A stretch of 49,235 bases of DNA from Lachnospiraceae bacterium (GTDB lineage: Bacteria > Bacillota > Clostridia > Lachnospirales > Lachnospiraceae), in assembly GCA_017461775.1 (NCBI GenBank), contig JAFTXD010000001.1, forward strand, positions 1-49,235. Direction: 5' to 3'. The position numbers and the translations under genes were made by a program. Below are positions 9,184-16,559 of the stretch, in pieces. A model generated the notes under the pieces. That model had not been told where the DNA came from. It did not search any database and saw only the letters and a list, made by a program, of their open reading frames with translations. Each line of letters starts with the position of its first letter. Within the stretch, counting starts at the first letter, position 1.

Positions 9184-9393
9184 CTACAAAAAATGCATTT
9201 CTTTGATTAATCCTTTTATATGCATATCCTCACCTGAGTAATATTCAATCAGCAAGTGATTCCCCAATATCTGAATAATACCTTCCTTGGCCTGGATTTT
9301 TACCTCATCACAGCTATATTTTAAGATGCCACGGTAGTTCTCAATCCAGACCCCTTCTCTTCCATGTAACTGAATAATACATCGATCTCTCAT
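9184..9393 (-). CDS. yqfC: YabP/YqfC-family sporulation protein, N-terminally short
   Basis: The 69-residue product contains the core of the YqfC fold: GVWIENYRGILKYSCDE, then GIIQILGNHLLIEYYSGEDM and the end IKGLIKEMHFL. YqfC homologues are usually about 90-95 residues. Their N-terminal 20-30 residues (a charged leader before the first beta strand) are absent here. An in-frame TAA lies two codons upstream of the ATG, and no Shine-Dalgarno sequence precedes it. Immediately upstream sits a 117-nt palindrome (9419-9535). The simplest reading is that the 5' end of yqfC was lost or replaced when that element formed; a non-ATG start further upstream is ruled out by the TAA. Confidence 0.75.
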   Translation of the reverse strand: MRDRCIIQLHGREGVWIENYRGILKYSCDEVKIQAKEGIIQILGNHLLIEYYSGEDMHIKGLIKEMHFL

Positions 9394-9418
9394 GGTTTAA
9401 ATGTATGCGAAGTGCTCC

Positions 9419-9535
9419 GCAAATATGAGTTTTGTATGCCCCATATTCATAGTACCCTTATAAAGGTTCCGATGCAGTGGCAAGTCACCTTTATAAGGGT
9501 ATTATGAATACGTTGCATACAAAACTCATATTTGC
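9419..9535. repeat. 117-nt near-perfect palindrome upstream of yqfC
   Basis: The outer arms GCAAATATGAGTTTTGTATG (from 9419) and their exact complement (ending 9535) flank inner arms around ACCCTTATAAAGGT and its complement. The tip is a 19-nt unpaired loop (about 9471-9489). The arms pair over about 48 bp with only small mismatches. It occupies most of the pdp-yqfC gap. It lacks the T-tract expected of a terminator and is far longer than one. It could form a cruciform or be a miniature mobile element. Confidence 0.85.
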
Positions 9536-9572
9536 TGGTGTGTTGGTCAACCTTTAAAACCAGAGTAGCTCT

Positions 9573-10877
9573 CTAGGCTATAACGGTTTTAATCATCCCC
9601 GGTTTTTGTACCGGGTCATTAGCGATGGTATAGGCTGCTTTAAAGCGTTTTTCGGCGGTATCGGCTTTGGCGGTATCGTTGGCATGCATGATGGCAAGGG
9701 TGTCGCCCTGTTTTACGTAGTCGCCGATTTTCTTTGTGAGGACAAAGCCTACGGATAGGTCGATTTCACTTTCCTTGGTTTCTCTGCCTCCGCCCAGGAT
9801 AAGGGAGCAGATGCCGATTTCATCGCACTGAATTTTGTGGATATAGCCTTCTTCATCACTCTTAATTTCTCTGATAACGGATGCTTTCGGCAAAAGGGTG
9901 GTATCATAGACTGCCCTTTCGTCGCCGCCCTGTGCCTTTACAAATTCTGCAAATTTATCAAGAGCAGTACCGTTTTCAATGGTATCCTGTAAAAGCTTCT
10001 TTGCTTCTTCCTTTGAGTTGGCTTTTTCACCGGCAATCAGCATCTGGCTGCCCAGCTCCATTACCAGCTCGGTAAAATCTGCCGGACCATTTCCCTTTAA
10101 GGTTTCGATGGCTTCGATGACCTCCAGGGAATTGCCCACCGCATATCCAAGGGGCTGGTCCATATCCGAAACTACGGCAATGGTATTTCTTCCCGCTCCG
10201 TTTCCGATATCAACCATCTCCTTAGCAAGGGCTATGGAATCCTCTAGGGTCTTCATAAAGGCACCGCTTCCGGTCTTTACATCCAGTACGATGGCATCCG
10301 CACCGGCCGCCAGCTTTTTGCTCATGATGGAGCTGGCAATCAGGGACATCTGGTCCACCGTAGCGGTTACGTCACGAAGGGCGTAGAGCTTTTTATCTGC
10401 CGGAGCAAGGTCAGCAGTCTGGCCCATGATGGCGATACCGATTTCGTTCACATTTTTGATGAAAGTCTCTCTGGAAATGCCTGTGGTAAAGCCTGTAAAG
10501 CTCTCCAGCTTATCGATAGTGCCTCCGGTGTGTCCAAGGCCTCTGCCGCTCATTTTTGCCACAGAAATGCTGCAGGCCGCTACCATAGGTGTCAGTGCAA
10601 GAGAAGTTTTATCTCCCACACCGCCGGTACTGTGCTTATCCACCTTAATTCCTTTTATCTCCGATAAATCCAGCATATCCCCACTCTTTGCCATCTCCAT
10701 GGTAAGGGTAAGGGTCTCCTCCTTACTCATCCCCTGAAAATAAATGGCCATCATCAGCGCCGATACCTGGTAGTCCGGTATCTCCCCTTTGGTATATCCC
10801 TGTACAAAAAAGCGGATTTCTTCCTCTGTCAAGGAAAATCCGTTTCGCTTTTTCATAATTACGTCATACATTCTCAC
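9573..10877 (-). CDS. pdp: pyrimidine-nucleoside phosphorylase
   Basis: The enzyme phosphorolyses uridine/thymidine/deoxyuridine to the base and (deoxy)ribose-1-phosphate for nucleoside salvage. It has the glycosyltransferase family 3 fold, with phosphate-binding KHSTGGVGDKTSLAL near residue 80 and the family signature KMSGRGLGHTGGTIDKLE. VLDVKTGSGAFM and a C-terminal barrel-sandwich region GDTLAIMHAND follow. I prefer the GTG at 10875-10877 as start: GGGGG lies about 9 nt upstream, and it yields V/M-RMYDVIMKKR, the family-typical beginning. An ATG two codons later is also possible. It is about 434 residues, normal for the family. It is separated from the TA module upstream by that module's terminator. 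Confidence 0.93.
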   Translation of the reverse strand: MRMYDVIMKKRNGFSLTEEEIRFFVQGYTKGEIPDYQVSALMMAIYFQGMSKEETLTLTMEMAKSGDMLDLSEIKGIKVDKHSTGGVGDKTSLALTPMVAACSISVAKMSGRGLGHTGGTIDKLESFTGFTTGISRETFIKNVNEIGIAIMGQTADLAPADKKLYALRDVTATVDQMSLIASSIMSKKLAAGADAIVLDVKTGSGAFMKTLEDSIALAKEMVDIGNGAGRNTIAVVSDMDQPLGYAVGNSLEVIEAIETLKGNGPADFTELVMELGSQMLIAGEKANSKEEAKKLLQDTIENGTALDKFAEFVKAQGGDERAVYDTTLLPKASVIREIKSDEEGYIHKIQCDEIGICSLILGGGRETKESEIDLSVGFVLTKKIGDYVKQGDTLAIMHANDTAKADTAEKRFKAAYTIANDPVQKPGMIKTVIA

Positions 10878-10924
10878 GATACATACCCCCACTTGTATTT
10901 TGCTTGTTATATTGCCAATATACG

Positions 10925-10957
10925 AAAAGCCATCCCCTATGCATTGGGATAGCTTTT
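10925..10957 (-). terminator. terminator of the ParE toxin gene
   Basis: AAAAGC-ATCCC and GGGAT-GCTTTT form a hairpin with an 8-9 nt loop, ten bases downstream of the toxin stop. In the minus direction it ends in CTTTT, consistent with an intrinsic terminator. Symmetry allows some bidirectional activity. Confidence 0.6.
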
Positions 10958-10966
10958 GTATCTTAG

Positions 10967-11308
10967 TTATTCATTTTCTTTCAGCCAGCGTTTCAATACT
11001 ACCTGCCAGTCCATACCTTCCTGCATTACACGTAAAATAGTTACAATCTTTGTCTTATTATCAACCACATAAAAAAACAAATACTTACGATATAACTTCA
11101 GACGTATGCCATAACCTCTATACTGAAGCCCAATCTTATCGAAACTTTCCGGCAACGTCTTTAAACCTTCTGTAGCTTCCTTCATCTTCCTGGTAAAATT
11201 TTCGCCAAGCTCACGATATTTGAAAGTATCCAAAATGTATTTCTTCATCTTCCGCATATCATCTCTGCTGCTGAAAGTAAACTCAATCTTATATTTACAT
11301 TTCTTCAT
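10967..11308 (-). CDS. RelE/ParE-family toxin
   Basis: The 113-residue basic protein has the ParE/RelE fold pattern. An N-terminal beta strand YKIEFTFSSRDDMRKMKKYI leads into two helices, then a beta sheet with YRGYGIRLKLYRKYLFFYVVDN and VTILRVMQEGMDW at the end. Toxins of this superfamily either cleave mRNA at the ribosome (RelE) or inhibit gyrase (ParE); sequence alone does not decide which. The antitoxin gene lies 11 nt upstream, the usual antitoxin-first order, and a terminator follows. The patch is AT-rich compared with the neighbouring housekeeping genes, which suggests acquisition. Confidence 0.85.
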   Translation of the reverse strand: MKKCKYKIEFTFSSRDDMRKMKKYILDTFKYRELGENFTRKMKEATEGLKTLPESFDKIGLQYRGYGIRLKLYRKYLFFYVVDNKTKIVTILRVMQEGMDWQVVLKRWLKENE

Positions 11309-11319
11309 GATGCACCTAC

Positions 11320-11469
11320 TTAAATTGCATCAAGTTCTGCCCACATTTCCTCTTCTGAAATCACTCTTCCATTTTCCATATCATCTATGGCTTCATCCAG
11401 CTTAGAAAACAAGACATCCACTGCATCATTGATGGTATATGCATTTTTATTTATCCGTATCGCTTCCAT
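11320..11469 (-). CDS. short antitoxin of the ParE/RelE module
   Basis: This 49-residue acidic protein starts MEAIRINKNAYTINDAVDVL and ends ENGRVISEEEMWAELDAI. It has an RBS AAGGA 7 nt before the ATG. Size, acidity and position immediately before the ParE-like toxin identify it as the cognate antitoxin. The segment EEEMWAELDAI resembles the toxin-wrapping C-terminal helix of RelB/ParD-like antitoxins. An N-terminal DNA-binding domain of normal size is not evident, so autoregulation may be limited or rely on a minimal motif. Confidence 0.8.
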   Translation of the reverse strand: MEAIRINKNAYTINDAVDVLFSKLDEAIDDMENGRVISEEEMWAELDAI

Positions 11470-11624
11470 ACAATTATCCTTTCTTATCGGAATGCCTCAT
11501 TCAATTATAGTATAACACAATCTACTATATCCTGCCATACCTTTCATCTTTATAAATACATTTTTGTGAATAGTCAATTTATATGAAGAAAAAATACCCG
11601 TAGCATTGTCCAATATTGTTTTCC

Positions 11625-12332
11625 TTAATTTTGAACGCTAATGAACTGTTCATTTGTTAACAAGGATTCTCCAACATTTATTTCATTATGATAATTTCTG
11701 ATAGGATATGACTCAATATTCTTGAATACATATATGTCTTCATTTACATATACAGTTCCCTCAACAATCTTACAAGGTTTTATAATCCATTGCTCTGCAT
11801 ATTGGTCAATTACTACATACTGCTCCTCATCAATCATCACAATACTCATCTCCAGATCACTCTTATATGAAGACTGGCAAGTATAATACATTATCACACA
11901 ACATAGTATCAATGCAACTACTCCTGCACCTGTAATAATTAAACAGTTCTTTGCATTAATTGACATTCCTTTAATCCAAGAAACTATATACTTTATCTCT
12001 TGGACAGCAACAGCAGAGATAAAGAGCATCAAACCAATTATTACAGACAAAGCAAATATCATCCCAAATACTTGTTTCTTATTTTGCAGAATATATTTTA
12101 ATATAAAAACTAATGTTTCACCAGAAAACATCCTCATAACTACAAACAGAGTGGTTGTAGTTACAAATATTGTCAATACCCACAATATTATATTCCATTT
12201 ATTCTTTTTATAGGATTTTTGAATCAAAATAGCACCAAAATAACATAACAATATAACAATACTAGATACTCCTATATTCGAAATAAGCTCATAGAGAGAG
12301 TTTGTATTTATACTTATGTAATTATACATCAC
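11625..12332 (-). CDS. predicted membrane protein of unknown function
   Basis: The protein has 235 residues and four predicted hydrophobic helices: about 20-40 (VSSIVILLCYFGAIL), 47-67 (NIILWVLTIFVTTTTLFVV), 88-112 (VFGMIFALSVIIGLMLFISA) and 130-150 (IITGAGVVALILCCVIMYY). A C-terminal soluble domain of about 80 residues is rich in acidic residues and tyrosine. I recognise no family. It follows the 100-residue gene with a 5-nt gap, and no convincing RBS precedes the GTG/ATG pair. The region is AT-rich, which fits an accessory gene. It could be real or a decaying remnant. Confidence 0.55.
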   Translation of the reverse strand: MMYNYISINTNSLYELISNIGVSSIVILLCYFGAILIQKSYKKNKWNIILWVLTIFVTTTTLFVVMRMFSGETLVFILKYILQNKKQVFGMIFALSVIIGLMLFISAVAVQEIKYIVSWIKGMSINAKNCLIITGAGVVALILCCVIMYYTCQSSYKSDLEMSIVMIDEEQYVVIDQYAEQWIIKPCKIVEGTVYVNEDIYVFKNIESYPIRNYHNEINVGESLLTNEQFISVQN

Positions 12333-12337
12333 AATTT

Positions 12338-12640
12338 CTACAAAAAGAGGTGTTCTCTTTTACTTTTCCATGCTTTACATTCCTCCAATATGTATGGCTT
12401 TAAATCAAAACCACCTAAATGCCCCTTTTCTGATATATGATATCCACCTACATAATAAGTACAGCAATAATGCAGACTCCAGCTTGTCACTTTTCTTCTG
12501 ACTGTCCGCACACTACTCATCAATTCGCTCCGTTCCTCAGCAAAATATTTAGAGGTTTCAAAAAATACCATTCCGCTGCTACCTGAGAAATCATTGAGAT
12601 GTCCCTCTCTGTGACGTATATGTTTTTTCTTCCTCACCAC
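12338..12640 (-). CDS. hypothetical protein, possibly a gene remnant
   Basis: A 100-residue frame opens with GTG GTG and a very basic start VRKKKHIRHREGHLND. It contains a Cys/Tyr/His-rich middle (SLHYCCTYYVGGYHISEKGH). No family is recognised and no Shine-Dalgarno is visible. It sits upstream of the unknown membrane protein and downstream of the rlmH terminator. The 253 nt between 12641 and 12893 hold that terminator and nothing else I can identify. Low confidence that it is expressed. Confidence 0.3.
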   Translation of the reverse strand: MVRKKKHIRHREGHLNDFSGSSGMVFFETSKYFAEERSELMSSVRTVRRKVTSWSLHYCCTYYVGGYHISEKGHLGGFDLKPYILEECKAWKSKREHLFL

Positions 12641-12851
12641 GCCCCACTTCAGCAGAAAAATCGTCTAAAAGCCAGCATTTCATAGCTTTTTAAGCAGATC
12701 TCTGTGCTGTATTTTACCCTTATCTTCTTATCACACCCTGCCTTTACCATCCAGATGGGGCCTAAATTGACTTATCTTAGATTCTACAGCACATCCAGCT
12801 CTAAAACAACGAATAAAATGACCAGTTTTCAAATATTCCCAAAGAAAACAG

Positions 12852-12884
12852 GGCGTAGGTGAGACATTTTCTCACCTACGCCCT
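12852..12884 (-). terminator. strong intrinsic terminator after rlmH
   Basis: GGGCGTAGGTGAG and its perfect complement CTCACCTACGCCC (13 bp stem, 7-nt loop) lie just past the rlmH stop. On the minus strand TGTTTTCTTT follows. This ends the fhs-folD-nfn-rlmH unit. Confidence 0.9.
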
Positions 12885-12893
12885 CATTGTACT

Positions 12894-13373
12894 TTACTTA
12901 TGGTATGGTTCATTATTCATAATCCGATAAGCCCTATATATCTGCTCTATCAAAATCACACGCATCAGCTGATGGGGAAAGGTCATATCAGAGAAACTAA
13001 TCGAACCATTGGAACGCTTCAACACCTTCTCGTGAAGTCCCAAGGAACCTCCGATGACAAACGCGATATTACTGGTTCCGTAAGTCCCCTTACTTTCCAG
13101 TTCCTTGGCAAAGGCTTCGGAGGTATACCGCTTTCCCTTGATTTCCAAAGTATAAACAAAGGTATCCTCCTTGATTTTCTCAAGGATACGTTCTGCTTCC
13201 TTCTCTTTAATCTGGTTTTCTACGGTTTCTGAAGCCTTATCCGGGGTCTTTTCGTCCGCCACCTCGATAATATCCAGCTTACAGTATTTACTGAGCCGCT
13301 TTGCATATTCATCGATAGCATCCCGGTAAAACTTCTCTTTAATTTTTCCCACACATACAATTGCGATTCTCAA
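12894..13373 (-). CDS. rlmH: 23S rRNA (pseudouridine1915-N3)-methyltransferase RlmH
   Basis: RlmH methylates pseudouridine 1915 of 23S rRNA using S-adenosylmethionine; it is a SPOUT-class knotted homodimer. The 159-residue protein has the family's exact length. It carries the SAM-binding FVIGGSLGLHEKVL near residue 105, the ISFSDMTFPHQLMRVILIEQ block, and the C-terminal EQIYRAYRIMNNEPYHK that is nearly invariant. It is the last gene of its operon, 9 nt after the zinc-ribbon membrane protein gene. Confidence 0.97.
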   Translation of the reverse strand: MRIAIVCVGKIKEKFYRDAIDEYAKRLSKYCKLDIIEVADEKTPDKASETVENQIKEKEAERILEKIKEDTFVYTLEIKGKRYTSEAFAKELESKGTYGTSNIAFVIGGSLGLHEKVLKRSNGSISFSDMTFPHQLMRVILIEQIYRAYRIMNNEPYHK

Positions 13374-13382
13374 TACAGATAC

Positions 13383-14240
13383 CTACTTAAACAACTCATC
13401 GTAAATCTCATCAACGAAATGATCAATAAAGGTATCGTCCAGATTTACAAACTGTCCCTTAATCATCATTTTCATTGCGGAAGTTCTCTTAAAGTAGAGT
13501 TCTTCCTCACTGGCACCCATCACCTCCATGCCAAGCATGGTGTCGATTCTGCCATTTTCAAATGCCTGTCTGCACCAATCCTTTAAGGTACTTTCCAGTT
13601 CATTGTCTTCCTTCGCCTGATTTGCATAGGTCTTAGACTTTTTCAGAGATACAAAGCCCATTACGATAAATAACAGGAACATTGCTCCCATCATACCATA
13701 CACCATAATACGGCTCGGTCCGCTTACATTAAAAGGTAAGACACCCAAAAATCCCAATACAACTACCACAAGACCGGCTCCACCTACCAGAAGAAGGGTC
13801 CATGCAGAGGAACGATTTTCTGCAGCGCGCTCTTTGTTGTCCATATACTTACGATTTTTCACTTCCGCAGCTGCCGGCTTTTCCTCTGCCTGAGCCTGCA
13901 CGTTAAATGCCCCCGCCTGCACCTGCTGGGCCATCATAGCCTCCTGCATACGACGTGCTTCCTGCTGCATAAAGTTGTTGGCATATTTCTTTGCCTTGTC
14001 CGCATCCGCTTCCTTTACTGCAAGCACATGCACACCTCTGGCACCATCGTAAAGTACCTGTACACCACTTAACTTGTTGTATTCCAAGTACTTCTTAAGC
14101 TGCTCCACACTGGCCTGATTACCGGCAAGAAGGGGGACATACTTCTCACCTTCTTTTACCGGTTCAAGTGCACAGCCACAATCTGCACACTTCTCAATAC
14201 CATCTCTATATTCGTTTCTACACTTTGGACAAATTAACAT
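13383..14240 (-). CDS. zinc-ribbon membrane protein, function unknown
   Basis: The 285-residue protein starts with a zinc ribbon CPKCRNEYRDGIEKCADCG (four cysteines, residues 4-22). A DUF2007-like region of about 60 residues follows (VPLLAGNQASVEQLKKYLEY...GVHVLAVKEAD). Next come a Gln/Ala-rich linker and two transmembrane helices near 145-165 and 178-198, and the protein ends in a C-terminal soluble tail. DUF2007-type domains are signal-transducing alpha-beta modules of unknown ligand. It lies between nfnB (11-nt gap) and rlmH (9-nt gap), so it is co-transcribed with them. The function is unknown. Confidence 0.7.
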   Translation of the reverse strand: MLICPKCRNEYRDGIEKCADCGCALEPVKEGEKYVPLLAGNQASVEQLKKYLEYNKLSGVQVLYDGARGVHVLAVKEADADKAKKYANNFMQQEARRMQEAMMAQQVQAGAFNVQAQAEEKPAAAEVKNRKYMDNKERAAENRSSAWTLLLVGGAGLVVVVLGFLGVLPFNVSGPSRIMVYGMMGAMFLLFIVMGFVSLKKSKTYANQAKEDNELESTLKDWCRQAFENGRIDTMLGMEVMGASEEELYFKRTSAMKMMIKGQFVNLDDTFIDHFVDEIYDELFK

Positions 14241-14251
14241 CGGTTTATCTC

Positions 14252-15634
14252 CTATTTATTGCTTAAGTACTCATCAATTCCCTTCGCAGCAGCCTTTCCT
14301 GCACCCATTGCAAGAATAACGGTTGCAGCACCGGTAACAGCGTCACCACCGGCATATACACCTTCCTTGCTGGTTAAGCCATTCTCATCTGCTACGATAC
14401 ATTTCCACTTATTTACCTCAAGGCCTTCGGTAGTAGAAGAAATGAGAGGATTTGGTGAAGTACCAAGGGACATAATTACAGTGTCTAACTCCATGGTAAA
14501 TTCAGAATCCGGCTGTACGACCGGTCTTCTTCTACCGGACTCATCCGGCTCACCAAGCATCATCTTCACACACTTCATACCGGTTACCCAGCCCTTCTCA
14601 TCCTTTAAGATTTCCACAGGGTTGGTAAGAAGGTCAAAAATGATACCCTCTTCCTTTGCGTGATGAACTTCTTCCACACGGGCAGGAAGCTCTTCTTCAC
14701 TACGACGATATACAATATGAACCTCAGCACCAAGACGAAGAGCTGTTCTTGCAGCGTCCATTGCTACGTTACCGCCACCTACAACAGCTACCTTCTGACC
14801 ACGCATAATCGGGGTGGTAGAATTCTCATCAAAAGCCTTCATCAGGTTACTTCTGGTTAAATATTCATTTGCAGAGAATACACCGTTAGCATTCTCACCC
14901 GGGATACCCATAAACTTAGGAAGACCGGCACCGGAGCCAATAAATACAGCCTCGAAGCCTTCCTCGGTAAGCAGCTCATCGATGGTAACGGACTTACCTA
15001 CTACCACGTTGGTTTCAATCTTAACACCAAGGGACTTCACATTCTCGATTTCCTTCTTAACAACCGCTTCCTTAGGTAAACGGAACTCCGGAATACCATA
15101 TACAAGTACACCGCCTGCCTCATGAAGTGCCTCAAAAATAGTTACATCATAGCCCATCTTGGCAAGGTCGCCTGCACAGGTAAGTCCGGAAGGACCGGAA
15201 CCGATGACAGCTACCTTCTTACCGTTCTTTTCTTTTGCGCCCTCCGGCTTAATGCCGTTCTCTCTAGCATAATCTGCAACGAAACGCTCTAACTTACCGA
15301 TAGAAATCGCATCACCGCGGATACCACGGATACATTTTCCTTCACACTGGCTTTCCTGAGGACATACACGTCCGCATACTGCGGGAAGTGCACTGGACTC
15401 GCTGATGGTCTGATATGCCTCTTCAATCTTGCCTTCCTTTACCTGAGCGATAAAGCCCGGAATGTTAATGGATACGGGACAGCCCTGTACACACTGTGCA
15501 TTCTTACAGTTAATACATCTGCTGGCCTCAGCCATCGCCTCTTCTAAATTATATCCAAGACAAACCTCTGCAAAGTTTGTCGCTCTTTCCTGTGCATCCT
15601 GTTCTCTTACAGGTACTTTCTTAAAAACGTCCAT
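14252..15634 (-). CDS. nfnB: NADPH-dependent ferredoxin:NADP+ oxidoreductase large subunit (GltD-like)
   Basis: The 460-residue protein has an N-terminal 4Fe-4S domain (CINCKNAQCVQGCPVSINIPGFI and CGRVCPQESQCEGKC). FAD-binding GSGPSGLTCAGDLAKMGYDVTIFE near residue 147 and NADPH-binding VVGGGNVAMDAARTALRLGAEVHIVYRR follow. The end is GVYAGGDAVTGAATVILAMG. This is the glutamate-synthase-small-subunit-like family, often annotated gltA/gltD. Because nfnA lies directly upstream and no large glutamate synthase gene is near, NfnB is the better call. NfnAB couples NADH and reduced ferredoxin to NADP+ reduction by electron bifurcation. Solo annotation as GltD remains an alternative. Confidence 0.9.
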   Translation of the reverse strand: MDVFKKVPVREQDAQERATNFAEVCLGYNLEEAMAEASRCINCKNAQCVQGCPVSINIPGFIAQVKEGKIEEAYQTISESSALPAVCGRVCPQESQCEGKCIRGIRGDAISIGKLERFVADYARENGIKPEGAKEKNGKKVAVIGSGPSGLTCAGDLAKMGYDVTIFEALHEAGGVLVYGIPEFRLPKEAVVKKEIENVKSLGVKIETNVVVGKSVTIDELLTEEGFEAVFIGSGAGLPKFMGIPGENANGVFSANEYLTRSNLMKAFDENSTTPIMRGQKVAVVGGGNVAMDAARTALRLGAEVHIVYRRSEEELPARVEEVHHAKEEGIIFDLLTNPVEILKDEKGWVTGMKCVKMMLGEPDESGRRRPVVQPDSEFTMELDTVIMSLGTSPNPLISSTTEGLEVNKWKCIVADENGLTSKEGVYAGGDAVTGAATVILAMGAGKAAAKGIDEYLSNK

Positions 15635-15660
15635 TCTCCTGACCTGACCTTTCTTCCAAA

Positions 15661-16539
15661 TTAGTTACAATTGCCGCATCCGCCGTGATGGGTCGCGCCC
15701 TCTTTTGCAGCAAGATAAGCTCTGCCTTCTGCAGTCTTATAAATCTGCTGACGGGTCATTGCCTCATCAAAATCAACAAGATGTCCATCAAATTCAGGTC
15801 CATCAACACATGCAAACTTCACTTTATCACCTACGGTTACACGACAGGCACCACACATACCGGTACCGTCAACCATGATGGGATTTAAGCTGACAATGGT
15901 CGGAATCTCCAGCTCTTTCGTGAGGAGACATACAAACTTCATCATAATCATAGGACCGATAGCTACACATACATCATACTTCTTACCCTCTGCAACAAGG
16001 TCTTTGATGGTCTGGGTAACCATACCGCTTCTTCCGTAAGAACCATCGTCAGTAGTCACGTACAGATTGCCTGCTACCTCTTCCATCTCTTTTTCTAAGA
16101 TGAGTAAATCCTTGGTCTTGCTGCCCACGATAACATCCGCATTTACCCCCTGCTCATGAAGCCACTTCACCTGCGGATAGACCGGTGCTGCACCAACGCC
16201 GCCCGCTACGAATAAAATGTTCTTTTTCTTAAGCTCCTCTAAAGGCTCCTTACAGAACTCAGAAGCACATCCTAAAGGTCCCACGAAATCGTGGAAGCTG
16301 TCGCCGGCCTTTAAGGCGCTCATCATCTGGGTACCCCCGCCAACAATCTGGAAAACGATGGTTACGGTTCCCTTCTCGCGGTCATAATCACAGATGGTAA
16401 GTGGAATTCTCTCACTGTTTTCATCCGTTCTGACAATGACAAACTGTCCCGGAAGTGCAGACGCTGCCACTCTCTTTGCCTCTACCTCCATCAAATAAAT
16501 GTTGGTGGTAAGTTCTTTTGCAACTAAAATCTTATACAT
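15661..16539 (-). CDS. nfnA: ferredoxin:NADP+ oxidoreductase small subunit (NfnA)
   Basis: The 292-residue protein belongs to the dihydroorotate-dehydrogenase-electron-transfer/FNR-like family. It has the flavin-binding LTICDYDREKGTVTIVFQ region and the NAD-binding VAGGVGAAPVYPQVKWLHEQG near residue 112. A 2Fe-2S cluster site MCGACRVTVGDKVKFACVDGPEF follows, and the terminus has a GGCGNCN tail. Together with NfnB it forms the bifurcating NADH-dependent ferredoxin:NADP+ oxidoreductase, known from Clostridium kluyveri and Thermotoga. It precedes nfnB by 26 nt. The arrangement next to folD and fhs ties NADPH supply to folate C1 metabolism. Confidence 0.9.
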   Translation of the reverse strand: MYKILVAKELTTNIYLMEVEAKRVAASALPGQFVIVRTDENSERIPLTICDYDREKGTVTIVFQIVGGGTQMMSALKAGDSFHDFVGPLGCASEFCKEPLEELKKKNILFVAGGVGAAPVYPQVKWLHEQGVNADVIVGSKTKDLLILEKEMEEVAGNLYVTTDDGSYGRSGMVTQTIKDLVAEGKKYDVCVAIGPMIMMKFVCLLTKELEIPTIVSLNPIMVDGTGMCGACRVTVGDKVKFACVDGPEFDGHLVDFDEAMTRQQIYKTAEGRAYLAAKEGATHHGGCGNCN

Positions 16540-16559
16540 ATCTATTACACCTTTCTATG

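Noticed and set aside
12797-12807. Minus-strand GTTTTAGAGCT resembling the start of a type II CRISPR repeat or guide scaffold.
   Set aside because: The motif stands alone, with no second copy, no anti-repeat pairing and no cas genes in the window.
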